Assembly: GCA_946887045.1 (NCBI GenBank)
Contig: CAMPKC010000052.1
Coordinates: forward strand, 1 to 33,928
Direction of reading: 5' to 3'
Source of the DNA: an uncultured Sphingobacteriaceae bacterium
GTDB lineage: Bacteria > Bacteroidota > Bacteroidia > Sphingobacteriales > Sphingobacteriaceae
Length of the DNA stretch: 33,928 nucleotides
The translations under genes were made by a program, and so were the position numbers. Shown here piece by piece: positions 32,584-33,928 of the stretch (position 1 is the stretch's first letter; each line of letters opens with the position of its first letter). Below the pieces are notes generated by a model, which saw only the letters and a list, made by a program, of their open reading frames with translations, ran no database searches and had not been told where the DNA came from.

Positions 32584-33345
32584 ATGAATAACTATCGATC
32601 ATCACCATTCTCCAGTATACCCCCGGTCGTAAAAAATCTCCTCATTATTAATGTGATATTTTTTATCGCCACCCATATACTTGGAAACGACAGGCAATTT
32701 CCTTTACTGGTACAACATTTAGCAGTTTACTATTTTGATTCACCGGCATTTAAAGTTTGGCAGATCATTACCTACATGTTTATGCACAGCCCGAATTCAT
32801 TAATGCATATACTTTTTAACATGTTTGCGCTTTTCAGTTTCGGGCCGGTTCTGGAATATACATTTGGGTCAAAGCGCTTTCTGAATTTCTATCTAATTAC
32901 CGGCCTGGGAGCCCTTGCTTTGCAAATGATTGTACAGGCGATTGAGGTGTACGGAATAACAGGCTCCATTACGAACCCCAATGCTGTAACCATCGATTTT
33001 GCGACAAACAGTGCTGCATTAAATATTCAGGGACTAAGTGCCGAAGCCGGAGCCAAACTTCGGGATATTTATGCTATGCCAATGCTGGGCGCCTCGGGCG
33101 CAATATTTGGGATATTAATAGCCTTCGGCATGCTGTTTCCAAATGCCGAATTAATTTTACTTTTTATACCGGTTCCAATTAAAGCAAAATACCTAATTCC
33201 GGGTTATATAGTATTAGAGCTATTCCTTGGTGTTAAACAATTTTCGGGCGACTCTGTTGCTCACTTTGCACACCTGGGAGGGGCCCTGTTCGGGTTTCTG
33301 TTAATTAAATATTGGAATATACGAAGGCCGGGAGGTTTCATATGA
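32584..33345 (+). CDS. rhomboid family intramembrane serine protease
   Basis: A 253-aa polytopic protein. The catalytic motif GASG (169-172) gives Ser171, and VAHFAHLGG (226-234) gives the His of the dyad, probably His230. HILFNM (75-80) is the conserved HxxxN of transmembrane helix 2 that forms the oxyanion pocket. An insertion of about 45 residues (121-165, rich in N and A) separates two membrane helices, more than in most bacterial rhomboids. It cleaves transmembrane segments within the membrane; the substrate is unknown. It overlaps the next rhomboid gene by four bases (ATGA). Confidence 0.92.
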   Translation: MNNYRSSPFSSIPPVVKNLLIINVIFFIATHILGNDRQFPLLVQHLAVYYFDSPAFKVWQIITYMFMHSPNSLMHILFNMFALFSFGPVLEYTFGSKRFLNFYLITGLGALALQMIVQAIEVYGITGSITNPNAVTIDFATNSAALNIQGLSAEAGAKLRDIYAMPMLGASGAIFGILIAFGMLFPNAELILLFIPVPIKAKYLIPGYIVLELFLGVKQFSGDSVAHFAHLGGALFGFLLIKYWNIRRPGGFI

Positions 33346-33928
33346 GGCAGTCTATTTTTAAAGAGCTTTGGAACAAAATGTTCTATTCAGGCAGCCGGTT
33401 ATATTTATTTATCGGCATAAACACTATTGTATTTGTAATACTGGGTCTTCTTAGATTGGAATGGCTTTTTACTAAAAACGTTTTAATTTCAGAATGGCTA
33501 AAAGTGCAGCTTTCGGTCCCGGGTTACTACGGAGACGCTCTTTTTAAACCGTGGACGCTATTCACCTATATGTTTACGCATGATGGTCTGTTCCATTTTA
33601 TATTTAACATGCTGGTGCTTTATTGGTTCGGAAGGATCTTTGAAGATTTTTTAAATAAGAAACAGTTTACATTCACCTATCTGGCGGGAGGTTTGTTCGG
33701 AGCACTGCTATACCTTGCCTTCTATGCCATTTTTCCTGCCTTTGAAGATGCCCGGTACAGTTCTGTTTTGCTTGGAGCATCGGGAAGTGTTTTGGCTATA
33801 GTTGTTGCCACAGCAACGCTTTTGCCCGATTATTCTATAAGGCTGCTTCTCTTTGGAGATGTACGCTTAAAATACCTGGCGCTGGTTTATATCGTTATTG
33901 ATATTATTGGACTATCTGGTCTTAACGC
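33342..33928 (+). CDS. second rhomboid family protease (partial, cut by window end)
   Basis: The gene starts with an ATG that overlaps the TGA of the previous gene and runs open to the window edge (195 complete codons). The visible part has HFIFNM (85-90, the HxxxN motif) and LLGASGSVLAIV, with Ser147 as the predicted nucleophile. The catalytic His would lie beyond the edge. Translational coupling to the first rhomboid and its similar architecture suggest a tandem duplication that has diverged strongly. Confidence 0.9.
   Translation, partial: MRQSIFKELWNKMFYSGSRLYLFIGINTIVFVILGLLRLEWLFTKNVLISEWLKVQLSVPGYYGDALFKPWTLFTYMFTHDGLFHFIFNMLVLYWFGRIFEDFLNKKQFTFTYLAGGLFGALLYLAFYAIFPAFEDARYSSVLLGASGSVLAIVVATATLLPDYSIRLLLFGDVRLKYLALVYIVIDIIGLSGLN

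Overview
The window looks like a chromosomal segment of a Bacteroidota species, most likely a Sphingobacteriales member such as a Pedobacter relative. Support for this comes from several directions. Promoters match the Bacteroidota form TTG-N19-21-TAnnTTTG in front of several genes, and leaders are A-rich without Shine-Dalgarno sequences. The DnaK ends in EEVK. Bacillithiol genes (bshA, ytxJ) are present, as are DUF7619-like and PKD surface domains, a ZU5-like lipoprotein and a GH3-derived serine hydrolase. I see no insertion sequence, prophage, CRISPR array or rRNA operon; most of the window is ordinary housekeeping sequence.

Layout, left to right. A tRNA-Val, a glutathione peroxidase, dnaK, two tandem FKBP-type prolyl isomerases and a DHH phosphoesterase all lie on the minus strand. 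Then come ndk (+), DUF721-recF (-), and a run of plus-strand genes: a membrane TPR protein, ribH, a 37-aa lipoprotein and ytxJ. These are followed by osmC (-), lipA (+) and the NAD(P)HX repair gene nnr (-). The right half holds uvrA (-), a lytic transglycosylase (-), an rRNA pseudouridine synthase with a long repetitive basic N-terminus (+), a lactonase-family propeller (+), bshA (-), a GH3-remnant/serine hydrolase (-), mutL (+) and two tandem rhomboid proteases (+), the second cut by the window edge.

The part that stands out is 13160-20523. An ECF-type sigma factor with a TTG start and a membrane protein with a zinc-less anti-sigma-like N-terminus and periplasmic TPRs are read leftward. Divergently there is a 31-aa hydrophobic peptide and a lipoprotein, both preceded by the same ~35-bp leader. 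A PKD/DUF7619-like/beta-barrel outer-membrane protein follows, and then a secreted, membrane-anchored TPR-CHAT (caspase-like) peptidase. My working hypothesis is an envelope signalling system in which the CHAT peptidase acts on the anti-sigma-like protein. It would be an extracytoplasmic counterpart of the TPR-CHAT/ECF-sigma coupling known from type III-E CRISPR (Csx29-Csx30-RpoE). The gene content and motifs are read directly from the sequence; the functional coupling is inference.

Other regulatory structure worth attention: dnaK carries a sigma54-like -24/-12 element with upstream TGACA/TGTCA half-sites, and several genes (recF, lipA, mutL) have a TAnnTTTG element so close to the ATG that their mRNAs may be nearly leaderless.
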